This document shows positions 35,156-45,264 of a stretch of 64,000 nt of DNA, piece after piece. The notes beneath the pieces were generated by a model. That model had not been told where the DNA came from. It was given only the letters and a program-made list of their open reading frames with translations, and ran no database searches. The DNA comes from Sphagnum compactum (Eukaryota; Bryophyta; Sphagnopsida; Sphagnales): NCBI GenBank assembly GCA_965153455.1, contig OZ234502.1:11253495-11317494 (forward strand). The letters run 5' to 3'. How positions within the stretch are numbered: the stretch's first letter is position 1; each line of letters begins with the position of its first letter. Position numbers and translations under genes: made by a program.

Positions 35156-35504
35156 ATTCTTGTTTTTTTTTTTTTTTTCGACAACTTGAAGAGAGAAAAA
35201 GAATGGGAGAAAGAGAGAAGTTTTGACACCTGATCTCTAATGTCCTGACTTCGTTTGTCCCTGCTTGGTTGGTTGTAAGAAACGCAAAACTCCCTCCAAC
35301 AACACCAGTAGCAACAGTAGTAACGCGCTCCTTCCGGCAACAACAACACGAGTAGCAACAACTCAAGAATTTCAAAAGCACAAGAAATCTGTTGCTTTCA
35401 ACATGAAGCAACAGGGAATAGAGTTTTTCTAGAATTGAAAATGCAAAGCAAGAAAGAAATGAAATGTATGTAGACGGTGGCCGTGCAATGGCCGCCGTGA
35501 GCAT
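35007..35504 (-). CDS. Upstream ORF in the retroelement leader
   Basis: The first ATG after the predicted RNA start (57 nt downstream, inside block A1) opens a 165-codon frame. It crosses the primer site and the A16 tract and ends in the GC-rich block. The product has no recognisable domain and its C-terminal part is compositionally biased. It may be only a translational obstacle to the main frame, so whether it makes a stable protein is doubtful. Confidence 0.3.
   Translation of the reverse strand: MLTAAIARPPSTYISFLSCFAFSILEKLYSLLLHVESNRFLVLLKFLSCCYSCCCCRKERVTTVATGVVGGSFAFLTTNQAGTNEVRTLEIRCQNFSLSPILFLSSSCRKKKKKQESRRRPLAIAAEQRSAACHHCAAAQQRALAPQGVAFRRCRELQRHNAAAS
35422..35436 (-). promoter_or_regulatory. 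Self-complementary primer binding site
   Basis: The minus strand reads AATTCTAGAAAAACT. It is a perfect 15-base complement of the predicted first 15 bases of the element RNA (35561 to 35547, AGTTTTTCTAGAATT). The last 12 bases lie directly after block A1. It lacks the TGG expected for a tRNA 3' CCA end. This is the layout of self-priming Ty3/gypsy elements such as Tf1, where the RNA 5' end folds back and is cleaved to prime reverse transcription. Confidence 0.7.
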
Positions 35505-35745
35505 CTAGAAATCCTAGCTTATGATGGAGAAAACTCCTGACAAAGGAATTCTAGAAAAACTAAAGGAGAAGGGCAGAGCTTGGCCCTTTTATACAGCCAC
35601 CAAAGCTGAAACCCTAAATACCTAATAGCGTACAGTCACTTATGAGCGCACATTAACCCTACAAACGTACATTAGCCTTCAAAAGACATGATGGGCATGC
35701 CCGTAGCCGGCCATCATGTATGAGGCTATGCATACGGGCATGACA
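35434..35745 (-). repeat. Terminal block A1 (promoter-bearing 5' repeat)
   Basis: 312 bp that look identical to A2. The minus strand begins TGTCATGCCC. It contains the TATA box and start site, and ends TTTTCAAT at the primer site. It lacks the B block that would complete a normal LTR. Confidence 0.85.
35561..35593 (-). promoter_or_regulatory. Retroelement promoter: TATA box and predicted RNA start
   Basis: TATAAAAGGG lies at 35593-35584 (minus strand). Thirty-two bases after its first T is the A of AGTTTTTCTAGA (35561). The start is fixed independently by this TATA spacing and by the complementarity of that sequence to the primer site. Confidence 0.65.
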
Positions 35746-35749
35746 TAGC
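35746..35749. repeat. Target-site duplication, right copy (TAGC)
   Basis: TAGC directly follows the element end CATGACA and matches 26035-26038. A 4-bp duplication is known for some Ty3/gypsy elements, 5 bp being commoner in plants. Confidence 0.5.
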
Positions 35750-36275
35750 CTTTTTCTCCATTATTCGCTCATGGTGTAATTGGCAAATGATATTAATCAC
35801 TAGATACACATGTGGTGAAAATAAAAGATTAATAACAAAAAATTCTTGGTTATGGCCATTATATTCGAATTTCCCTTTGATGATTTTGTAAATAAATACA
35901 CAACACATTATGGAATTTATTCATTTTAATCCATTTATATTTAATGGTTTGAGCAATGAAACTCCAATTTTTTTGCTTTTAAACTATGGATATTAATATT
36001 GTCCTAATGATTTGGCAAGACCCATAACTTTAAGAAGTGCTATTTAGCAATCATCTTTTAAAAAAATTAGTAACATCCAAAACTTTGTAATCATGGAAAC
36101 CAAAGACAAAACAAATGTTGCATAAATCATTCATGTTGGGCTCAACCATTTGTTCTCTAAACATTTCTCACCTATCAACGGTAACTAAATATGAAAAGTT
36201 GTCACTTGTGAAAAACATAACAATAATTAATTGCAAATATGGGTTCAAACAATTTTGCACTTTATTTTTCAAAAA

Positions 36276-36461
36276 TTAAATTAAACTAAAACATTGTCCA
36301 TCTTCAATAGATCCAAAAATGTGAATCATGACAATCTTTGCCAACTTCAAATATTCTAGAAAAATATGAAACAGAAGTTGATAGGCATTGATGACACACC
36401 ACAAATGGGTGAGGGCGTTACTAATCAAGGAGTGTGCCTTGTCACATGCTAATGCCACCAC
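36276..36461 (-). pseudogene. hAT transposase C-terminal fragment
   Basis: The minus strand reads EYLKLAKIVMIHIFGSIED, which follows the LAKIxxxxxxGSVEDE pattern of the hAT dimerisation region at the end of plant hAT transposases. No ATG, upstream DDE domain or zinc finger is visible, and the frame has stops on both sides. Probably a decayed fragment; assignment is from motif pattern only. Confidence 0.38.
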
Positions 36462-36929
36462 TTTTAGAATTTTTCAATAGTAACATTAAATTCATGGTGA
36501 ACTTGAAAAGTCCTTTTCATGTAATAGTGAAATGAAATATTCATCATTATAACATTTTATCAAGGTTGACAAGCTTACATTATTTTAATAATTTTATATT
36601 TATGAGATTAGTTAGACTTAATAAAACGATTCAAAACATTAGATTCATTAATATCTAATGTGAAATGGGTTAACAATCTTTTAATATCACCTTTGCACAT
36701 GACTTGTAGGTGGATATTTTATTTTGCCCCTTTTAACCACCCTTTCCTAAAAATGGGCCTTGAAATGACTAAACATTTTTTTTAGTTTCTAATTATTATT
36801 ATTTTTCAAACTGAAATAAAATATTTTCCTCTTTCAACTGTGGTCTTTGTTAGAATTAATGAAGACTTCACTTTCTTTCCAATAGTTTTTTGAGCCTGTA
36901 AATCACTTTGATTGTTGCTAGGCCAAATT

Positions 36930-37790
36930 CCATCCCAACCTAACAAACGTTCCCTGACGCGCTCCTAAGTCCCTTGTTGAACCCACTTGAGGGTCCAACT
37001 AAGTTGAGTTGCGGAAAGTTGGGACTTGAGGGCCGCTCCTGACTTCCAGCACTAAAGAGGGGTAGAGGGGCGTGCTAGAAGTCCCGGGATTAGACTTGGA
37101 AGAGGACAAGCGTTTCACCTACTCAAATCTGCATCAAAACCAACCCCAAGTTGGTTAGAACCCATTCTGCACCCTTTTGGTGTTGGGACAAGCCACGGGC
37201 TAACTCGGACTCATTTGACTCACCACGGCCCGGACTCGGGGGAAGCCACCACCTTCCTCCATATAGTATACTCTGCGTCTCACCGCGGAGGCTACATCCG
37301 AATGGCTCTTTTTCCCGAGACTCCCAAGTTGGAGTCCCGAAACTGTCCCGGGTTGGAGTCCCAGAACTTTGCAAGCTTGTATCTCCCGACTTTGACCTCT
37401 GATTGGAGTGAGATCTAAGCCAAAGTTGTAGCCCTCTTTGAGAGCTTTCCAACGCCATGTCGCACTCCTTCAGGCGACGTCGGGAAAGGGTCGATTCTCG
37501 ACTTTTAGTGGTCGGGAGTCAAATTGCCAGTTTGACTCCCGGCCCTTCTTTTGCCCATAACTTGGGCTGCAGATATTTAAATTGCCAATGCGAGGGCATT
37601 TTAGACATCTACACTTCAAGACCTTTCCATTGATATAAAGAATACCCCAAGGCGAGGTGTTTTGACCCCTTGTAATCGCTTCTGATATTTCGAGAGTCCC
37701 GGAAGACTCCAACTTCCCACTTTTGGGAGTGTGGGCTTCACCCTCACACTTAGCCCAAAGTGGGGTTGCGACATTCCCAAATCCAAACAT
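36930..37790. other. GC-rich island, possible solo LTR or transposon remnant
   Basis: A sharply bounded 860-bp stretch with repeated GAGTCCCGG and CCCGACTTT words, contrasting with its A/T-rich flanks. Both strands carry open frames of 67-111 codons (for example 37123-37458), but none has a recognisable domain. It has a TATATAGTATA patch near 37261. Abrupt borders and composition suggest an inserted element such as a solo LTR. No terminal repeats or target duplication were found. Confidence 0.3.
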
Positions 37791-37794
37791 TTTT

Positions 37795-38640
37795 AGTCAA
37801 AATTCAAATCAATTAAACGTTTTGATATAGGAATTATATAAATAGCCTTGGTCAATAATAAAAACACATTTTGGATAACACCAAGGATGATGAAAGATGA
37901 GGAACAAAAATAAAATGAGAATGTTAACAAGAAACAACAAAATAACAACAACAATAGGAAGGGTGTTGAAAAAAACAAACTAAAAACATTAGAGGTGTTA
38001 AGTTGGACATGCAATTTTTGTTTTTAAAACAATAGTAAGCACCAAGCGGTTGAAGGTGTTGTATACAATGTTGAAGGACATTAAAAACCATATAGGGGAT
38101 GTTGTGAATGCTAGGGTTGAAATATTTTCACATTTCATATATTTTTCAAACTAAGGGTTGTTGGGAGACATGGTAGGAAGAACATTGGGGGATGTTGGAA
38201 AGGCCCAAAGAAACATTACTTCTCAAATAATAAAGGTCGTTCAAAAGGACATCATGGGTGCTAGAAATATTAATGTTTAATTGGTGAAAATTAAATCTTA
38301 TATTTTAAAATTAATGGAAGTGAAAATGATTTCATAGATAATCTATATGATCATGTTACATGATTCATGTATTATCAATGTTTAGTAACTAATTTTTTTT
38401 TAATAAATTTATTTGATACCTTTTAGATATATTAATGTTTTGACTTAATGTGAAGCAACTCAAAACCCAAGTATGTATAAACATTAGATTAATTTTAAAT
38501 ATATATTTCAAAGATTCAAATGTACTATTTTAAAATTTTTATTCAAATGATAAATTCAGATGTAATGTCTTTAATGATTTGTAATTTTAAAACATATAAA
38601 TCTAAATATTATAATTTAAATTGATCTGTGAACCAAGAGT
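37795..38640. other. A/T-rich spacer
   Basis: No gene recognised. It contains several diverged GTTGAAGG-, GATGTTG- and ACATTGGGG-type words between 38040 and 38240. Confidence 0.35.
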
Positions 38641-38649
38641 TTTGGAAAA

Positions 38650-38900
38650 AATCTACAATGGTTAACAACCGCCGGTTCCAGTCTGGTTTGGTAAGAACCA
38701 GATAGGAACCAGGTTCTGATCCCCAGTTCTTGAAACCCAGAACCGGGATCAGAACTGGAATTTGTTCTAAAGAACTGGACCTGGAACCAGATTACAGGTT
38801 CCATTTATGTGTTTCCCTGGAATCCAGAACCCTTTTTTATTTAATTTTTAGAACACGAACTGGAGGTTCTTCATAAAAGTAGAGAACCACCTGGGACTTT
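38650..38900. repeat. Second GGAACC/AGAACC-rich repeat
   Basis: Counterpart of 13970-14310, again ending in TTCTTCATAAAAGTA and again heading a PAH relic unit. Confidence 0.45.
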
Positions 38901-39514
38901 ATTAATTTACCCTTTCACAAATGACAACATACTACATTCCGAATTGAAATGCATTGATTAGACTTTGCAAGTTTTGAGAATTTGAGCCTTTTTAAAATAG
39001 GTTATTGGATAGGGGCAAAAACGTATAATCCGCTACAATTTGTGTTCTGAGTTCAAGTGTGGTTAAATTATAAATCTTTAGTATTTGACCTTGGCAAACC
39101 AGTGACTGGAAGTTTAAATATGTTTTTTCAACAAAAAATTAACACTAATGAAAATTCAGATGTTTAAACATGAATTTAGTGATTGTCTTTTAGGACTTGA
39201 ACTGATCAGCAGTGTTCAAATAGTTTATCTACATATGCCTTAAGATATGCAATTAGGTTTGAAGAGGTTGGGAGGATGATCAGTACAGAAAGAACCAGCT
39301 CATTTTCTAATCAAAGCAATGCATTTAGCAAATGTTCATAAGTCTGCGTCTAGAGTGGACTCTCTCTGATAACTGAGTTCTACAAGCATGAATACTCTAC
39401 TCTCAGGCAGTGGGAAGATATTTGGAAATGCCTCAAGCAGCAAGCTACCAACAAAAGCTGTTTTCTACAGTATGTGCCAAGCTGAGCTCACGCCAACATC
39501 ACCATTCTAATGGG

Positions 39515-39893
39515 CCAAAGTCCACAAATCCAAGTGGGCTGTAGAAACCAGTGTTGGCATGTTATTGCTTTTTTTCAATAGCTGATGGGTAGGTTTTTTT
39601 TTGAATTTTTTTGGGACCACACAGGTTATCAATATCAACACTGGTTGAGAACAACTGGTTAACCCAGGCCAGTTATACACAGGTTATAAGGTGTTTAAAA
39701 AATTAAATTAAAATGATTCTCTCTCTCTCTATATATATATATTTGGTATTAATGTTTAAAGATTGAAAACCTATCTGGATAATAATCAGGTCATCCAGGT
39801 AGGTTATTAGATTTTGAAAAATCAATACCAGATGGTTATTAAAAAAAGAAAAACCGACTAGTAGGCTATCAATAACCGTACAAATGTTGTCTC
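39515..39893. mobile_element. MITE-like insertion in relic C
   Basis: Relic A runs directly from its CATCATCATCC block to CTTGGGCTTAGACAGCGT (about 5900-5935), while here about 375 extra bases intervene. The insert begins near CAGTGTTGGCATGTTATTG and ends near CAATAACCGTACAAATG, giving roughly complementary ends. It is rich in AGGTTATCAATA words. A related copy is at 48630-49060. Confidence 0.45.
39717..39744. repeat. CT/TA microsatellite
   Basis: A run of TCTCTCTCTCTC passes directly into TATATATATATA inside the MITE-like insertion. Confidence 0.8.
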
Positions 39894-41173
39894 CTTGGGC
39901 TTAGACAGCGTGAAAATGACATGATCAACACAGTAGCCCCAACCATGATAGATAACTTACGAAATTATCAGTTCATGATCTTATACGGAAACAAGTGTGC
40001 ATATCAATTACAAGCACCATAGTTGAAACAGCAGACTCGGCCGCAGAATGACAAGACATCGAAGGAGAAGCTGAAAATGGAAATCCTATCATTGTTCATG
40101 AGCTTGGAAAGTCCCAGAGATATACAAAATGCGGCTGACCAAGATTCCTGTCATCATTCATGATGAGTTTACATTGTAAAAGTCTCAACAAACTGCCTTT
40201 AATGTATTGAAGCTATATCCATACTACTGGTGCTGTCCACAAGATGGAGGAATTAGCCAAGATATGTAAGGGCATTCCTACCGCCACCACGTCTTGATTC
40301 TGATTCAGAAAAGAGACATAGTTCAAGCGTTGATTCAGCACCCCTGCACCCAAAACCCCCAGCTCGGCCTTGTCTATCGGCTGTCAAGTGCTATGAGATC
40401 AGAACCAACCGAGATCACAACACGCAGATCGCTAGTCGAAGCACCTACCATATTTCACTATTGAACACTCCAAACTCCAAGACGCAGTAACGTACAAGGT
40501 AATTGCAAATTTCCCTCATTAGTATACAGACACCAAAAAGATCTCAACAGCAAGGAGAACATATCGACGATTACAAAAATAAAGACCTGGACCCAGAGTT
40601 GATGCTGCACAGTGCATTGTCGTATAGCAGATCCTTTCTCAACCAGCACTATATAGTCTTATAGAAAGCAACAAGGTAATTTCTGTGCATGAGGCTCCTC
40701 AGCATGCACAGCTAGCAACAGTCACACTGCAACAAGCTTAAGACATTCTGGTTCACGGGAAGTTAAAGAAAAGTATACGTAATACCTTGCAAACCAGATA
40801 CACGTTAGAGCGCCCTCATCGATCAGGCATGGAGGAAGATGCGAAATTCCTGAAGCATGAGTTGATCCGCGTGCTGCCCGACCTCGAACAAAGAGGAGAC
40901 CTTGCAGCTGTGCACCACCTGGATTATCGTCTCTGCTTCACGCGAGATAGGGAATGGAACTACAAGCAATCCAAGAACACAACATACTGATCGTAATTTC
41001 ATTCCCTACCTCGTGCGAAACAGAAATGATAATCCTCTCATTCCTTTACCAGCCAGTCGGTCAGATGCGGATCGAATATGACTAAGAGGATCAGCAGAGC
41101 CACGAAGCGGGTTAAATACTCTAAGTAATAGACTTCAATACTCAAGCTGCTCGCTAAAGCAAACAAGAAAATG

Positions 41174-41237
41174 AACGAACGCCAAAGAAAGCAAGCAAAC
41201 AAACGAACCAACGCCAAAGAAAGCAAACAAACAAACG
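41174..41237. repeat. Two tandem ~34-bp repeats in the relic C leader
   Basis: AACGCCAAAGAAAGCAA followed by CAAACAAACG occurs twice in a row. Relic A has only a single diverged copy at the corresponding place. Confidence 0.6.
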
Positions 41238-41469
41238 AATAGACAAGCTACTGGAATGCAAAACGCAGACGGTGAAGAAGAGGAAATGAGGAAAGTGTGA
41301 TGTTGCAAATGGGCTAGATGATGCCCTTTTAAGTCGATGAAACACACTTCGAGCTCACTAGAGATGAAGCTTCGAGAGACGCACCGGGCCTTGTGAAGTG
41401 AAGTGAGAATGCACATCATGATAAGAGCGACCTACTGGGCCGCGTGACAATAATGGAGAATTCACATCA

Positions 41470-41790
41470 TGATCAAGAGCCCGGTTTAAGGAGCACTTGG
41501 TTGATGGGCTGGATAGTGGGGACAACTGGTTGTCATGCATGCGAAGAAAGGACGGACATTTACGTCCACTATGCGGCTCCATGATGGGAAGGGACACACA
41601 TCATGAAGAGCGCCGTTTGAGGAGTCCTTGGTGGATGGGTGGAGCACGGCTATCCTATGGGCCCCATGATGGGAAGAGAGAATGCGCTCATGAAGAGCGC
41701 CGTTTACGCCGTCTTTGTTGGATGGGTGGAAGCTGTTTGTAGTTCACGCCAAGGAAGGACGGACAAAGACGTTTGTGGTAGTAGAGATTA
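41470..41790 (-). promoter_or_regulatory. Tandem upstream repeats of PAH relic C
   Basis: Three copies of AAGAGCGCCGTTT followed by a CTTGGTGGATGGGTGGA-like core (about 41480, 41610 and 41692), plus two GGG(C)-CCATGATGGGAAG blocks and repeated GAAGGACGGAC. This is the same architecture as 7380-7770 and 14960-15220. Confidence 0.38.
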
Positions 41791-41849
41791 ACACGTCGAC
41801 GTATGCAGCACCAACATAACTTTCTTTACTGCAATTGATGGCACTGTAC

Positions 41850-44290
41850 AAATTCTATTATTAATTCTAGGTAATGAAAATTTTATCAGTCACATGCTAC
41901 ATATAACTTACTTGCATTTCATTGTTGTTTCCTTCTGGTTTTTTTTTTCCTTTACATTCATGTTTTTTCTTATCAAGGTGAATTTGAAAGAGCCAATTTA
42001 AATGCAATTGTCTTGTCCCTATGTCTCTCTTTAGATATATACATAACAGCATATGTCTTCTCATCAATGCAATTGACATCATGAGAAGTTGAGCATTTGA
42101 GACTTTTTAAATCATTTTCAGAAGTTTGGATTTTTAAATATAAAATTGCACCTGTGTTTTTAAAGGTGCATTGTCCAGAACGAGTCGGTTATGCAAATTT
42201 GTTTCAATATCTCGGTCCCTGCCACTCACTACCCCTATTTTAGTTGTAATAGAATTAAGAAGTTGTTGTAATTGGGACATGGAATTTTCTTTTTGGTTTG
42301 CACTTTTGCAGATGTGTTTATTTCTTAAAGGTGGATTGGCAAGAGATGAATTATGTATAGGAGGAGGCATTTTCCCCAGGGAGTTGTGTCATGTGAGGTG
42401 AGTAGGAGGAGGATAGAGCCCCAGTTACTGACCAATCCTGATGTGACTCTCTTAGGAAAATGCCCCCTCTTGCAGAAAGATTTTTGAGCATTTCTTTTTA
42501 AGTTGTATCTTTTACTTACCTTTCTGTAGCACGTAACAAAGAAAACTGTCCATTAGCCTGAGATCTTGTGGGATCCATCATATTATGATATATATTAACC
42601 CCGTTGAAAATGATAAAGCCTTTCAGCTCAAAAATCCTTCTGCATCTTAATTGATGCAAGCTGTTTTTGTAGACTTGTGTGTGCATTGTAAATTTTGGAG
42701 GAAACAAAAACCCAAATCCTAAACATGGTTTCCAAGTTCAATATAGTTTATTGAAGTCATTATATAAGCAATAAACTAGGAGAGTCTCAAATATATATGC
42801 AAATACCTACAAGTAAGACCTTTGCATGATAAATGACTACCGTAGCTTGTTGTGTCCTTTTTTCCTTCCAATTTTGTGATGTTATCTCAGCTGAATTTTG
42901 GTGATGGACATGAGATGATTTAGCCAGATTTGAAGATTAAAAAGTATGGAAATAGAAGAGAAAGAAACCTTCTGTATTTTTGGCTACTAACTATACCTCA
43001 GGATAGAATTTGGAAGTGTTTTATTAAAACTTCCGAAAATTTTGAAAAAAACCCAAAAAATAATAATTCTCAACGTTTTGAAGAAAAATTTGCCAAAACA
43101 ATTTAAAACTTGGCTGGGCCAAATGTAAATATTATATTGAACATTGATATACCTCCCAAGACTAAAAGAGGAAACAATAACAGCAATGTTCTTGGTAACG
43201 TGTCAAGATAAGAATGAAGACCGCATTTTACTATATTAGTAAAAATTAAACAAGTATACTATAAGTTATTAGTTGGAAAACAATGCAAATTATTGCTGAA
43301 TATGTTAAATATTTGTGTTTATAAAGGACTTTTGGACCATATAGTAACTTGTCTTAAAAAATAATATAATAGCTTGAAAACTGGTTACTAAATGCTAATA
43401 TGTTTATAATTCATTGCCCATTATCGTAAACTTCAAATACACAAATATGTCTTTGGTTATATGCTGTTAAATTATGTAATATAAGGAAATGGGCAAGTAG
43501 TTGCCCATTATCCTCGGTAAGCTACCTTGGCAAGCCCAGTAGGGTGAGATGGCCAGCACACCCAGCATAATGGGCCTGCCTGTGCCATTACATTAACATG
43601 TTTGGTGAATAATTATGTGGCACCATGAAATGGCTATGGGAATGACATGGGAATTACATGGGAACATTGTGGGAACATCACAAGAACGTCATGGGAGTGT
43701 CATGACAGCAACACTGGAACATAGGAACATCATATCCAACGTGGCAGAAACATGGCTGGAACCTTTTAATATGTAATAATTTAGATATAATCTTCGAGTC
43801 TGCATGACTATGGAACATATTTATCTTTCTTGTCCAGAAGATAATGAAGCGTTGTTCAAATGACATGTGGCAAGTTGAAGAGCACAAACAAAACCCATTA
43901 TAACTTATTACTCAGATGTGGATGAACAGCAACTGAACAATTTATTGATTTCTGCTTGTTCTCAATTTGGACTATGGCAATTAGGAATGTATTTCATATT
44001 CAGCTATTGAGTTGGATGAGTTTTTTCCTAAACTTTCCCGTGCTTTTGAGCCTTTTATCCTTCATTGCAAATGTGAAAAAGAATTATCTCACAACCAAAA
44101 TCTCTATTCCCATTAAAAGTTTGCGAAAGGAAAAAACTTCCTTTGTTGATTTGGCTGAGGTTCAATAGGTTGCACAATAGGGAAGAGTAGTCCAGCTCAT
44201 GAAAGACCCGAGCAAGCAAAATGTCATGACCTAGCCAGAACCCTGCTTGGGCACGCTAATAATCTTAGTGGGAACACGTATGCTGTGATT
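41850..44290. repeat. Unit C, module M2
   Basis: Collinear with 7780-11400 and 15290-19350, with the TTGCCCATTATCCTCGGTAAG, GGAACAT run and CTCAATTTGGACTATGGCAA blocks in order (43500, 43670 and 43961). It ends in an inverted copy of the 110-bp repeat. No gene recognised. Confidence 0.5.
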
Positions 44291-45264
44291 TTTTTGTTTT
44301 CTGAAGTCAAAAAATTAAAAATCTGGAGGATTACAATAATACTTTAAATGTGACAAGTTTTTCGTAGGTCTAAGCATGTCGAAAGACTTGGACCAACAGA
44401 TACTTGTGTGTGATTGGCTAGGATTAAAATTAGCTTATGTTTTCTGATGAATTTTATAATATGATTGTTGCACATTGATATATTATATAATTCATTCATG
44501 ATTTCATCAATGAATTCGAAATAGATTTTCAAAAGTATGTGATTCATATATGTCCATATATACTACTCAAGATCATATAATTTCAATTTTTAAGTATTGG
44601 CAATCATTAATTTCCATATATTGCTCTAAGTTATTAGTTTTCATGAAACAGATGATCAATTGCTTTTAAAGTGATATATTGGATGAATCATTTATGTTTT
44701 GGATACGTGAATTGTAATGGATGAAAAGGAAAATATTATTTATGGAGGTTATGTTGAAATTCTTTTTCCATTTCTCAGATTTTCAATCGATGAACATTCA
44801 AAGTCCCAAATGTGGGGAGCATAATGCACCATTGTTGAGAATCTCTAATTAGGAAAGAATGAAACTGGCCAAATTTAGGAGTGCAGGAATGTTTGGGTAA
44901 AAAAAATTTCAATTACATGCAATAACAAAAAGAAATTTGTTATTATCTCCATATCTAGTTAAAACTACATGATAACCACCATGACAATTGGAGCAAGCAT
45001 CAATACACCAATACAAATCACGAATTTTCTTGAATGACCTATCAATTCCCCAACATCTACATTAAAACACTCTAACCAATTTCCATTATCAATATTTGTA
45101 GATTGTATTTTGACATAGTTTTTTTGTTCATTTAGTTGTTCTTCCACATATATAACAATGTCACCTTTCAAACTAAATCAACAAGGGGGATGGAGTTTTT
45201 AAAGAACTCCAATATTAGGCACATTGAAAATCTTTTAAATTTCACCTGTTCAAAACATCAACAG
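44290..45264. other. Spacer inside unit C
   Basis: No gene recognised. The frames at 44344-44547 and 44965-45171 (minus) have no known domain. Confidence 0.35.

Larger units (their letters stand above)
34162..35421 (-). other. Long retroelement leader (5' untranslated region)
   Basis: From the predicted RNA start (35561) to the gag ATG is 1400 nt, unusually long. In order it holds a 165-codon upstream frame, an A16 run (35178 to 35163), a GC-rich triplet-like repeat and six ~37-bp tandem units. An alternative is a leader intron: GATTATATTAG just upstream of the gag ATG (about 34190) could be an acceptor. Confidence 0.6.
26039..35745 (-). mobile_element. Complete Ty3/gypsy-type retroelement encoding a DNA methyltransferase and a PHD finger
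   Basis: A 9707-bp element transcribed leftward with TG...CA ends (TGTCATG at the 5' end, CACGACA at the 3' end) and TAGC on both sides. In transcription order it has block A1, a primer site complementary to its own RNA start, a 1.4-kb leader, one 2469-codon gag-pol frame, a G8 polypurine tract, then B1, A2 and B2. Both A copies (312 bp) and both B copies (175 bp) look identical by eye and the frame is uninterrupted, so insertion is recent and the copy may be active. The domain order PR-RT-RNaseH-IN is that of Ty3/gypsy. The DDE integrase excludes DIRS/Ngaro tyrosine-recombinase elements, although those have the same A-B-A-B repeat layout. It sits inside module M3 of unit B. Confidence 0.92.
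39190..41350 (-). pseudogene. PAH-domain gene relic C (best preserved inverted copy)
   Basis: On the minus strand one frame reads ARGRE, a stop, then NYDQYVVFLDC. This matches ARFQERNEENVYDAFL of gene 1. A second frame reads REAETIIQVV, then KVSSLFEVGQHADQLM and QEFRIFLHA before a stop at 40823-40825, matching its VADLF, EHADFF and FRFFLQ. Together they cover one PAH domain interrupted by a stop and a frameshift. A donor CAAG|GTATTA at 40785 and an acceptor TTTTCAG at 40071 define a 715-nt 3'UTR intron. The leader near 41310-41345 has a TTAAAAGGG box and CATCACACTTTCC. Relic A shares the frame break near FL, so it may predate their duplication. A MITE-like insertion lies at about 39515-39893, with relic A as empty site. 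Confidence 0.58.

Noticed and set aside
34567-35233. Ala/Arg-rich open frames of 77-209 codons on both strands
   Set aside because: Frames stay open in every direction because of the GCTGCG-type composition; no start context or domain, so a repeat rather than genes.
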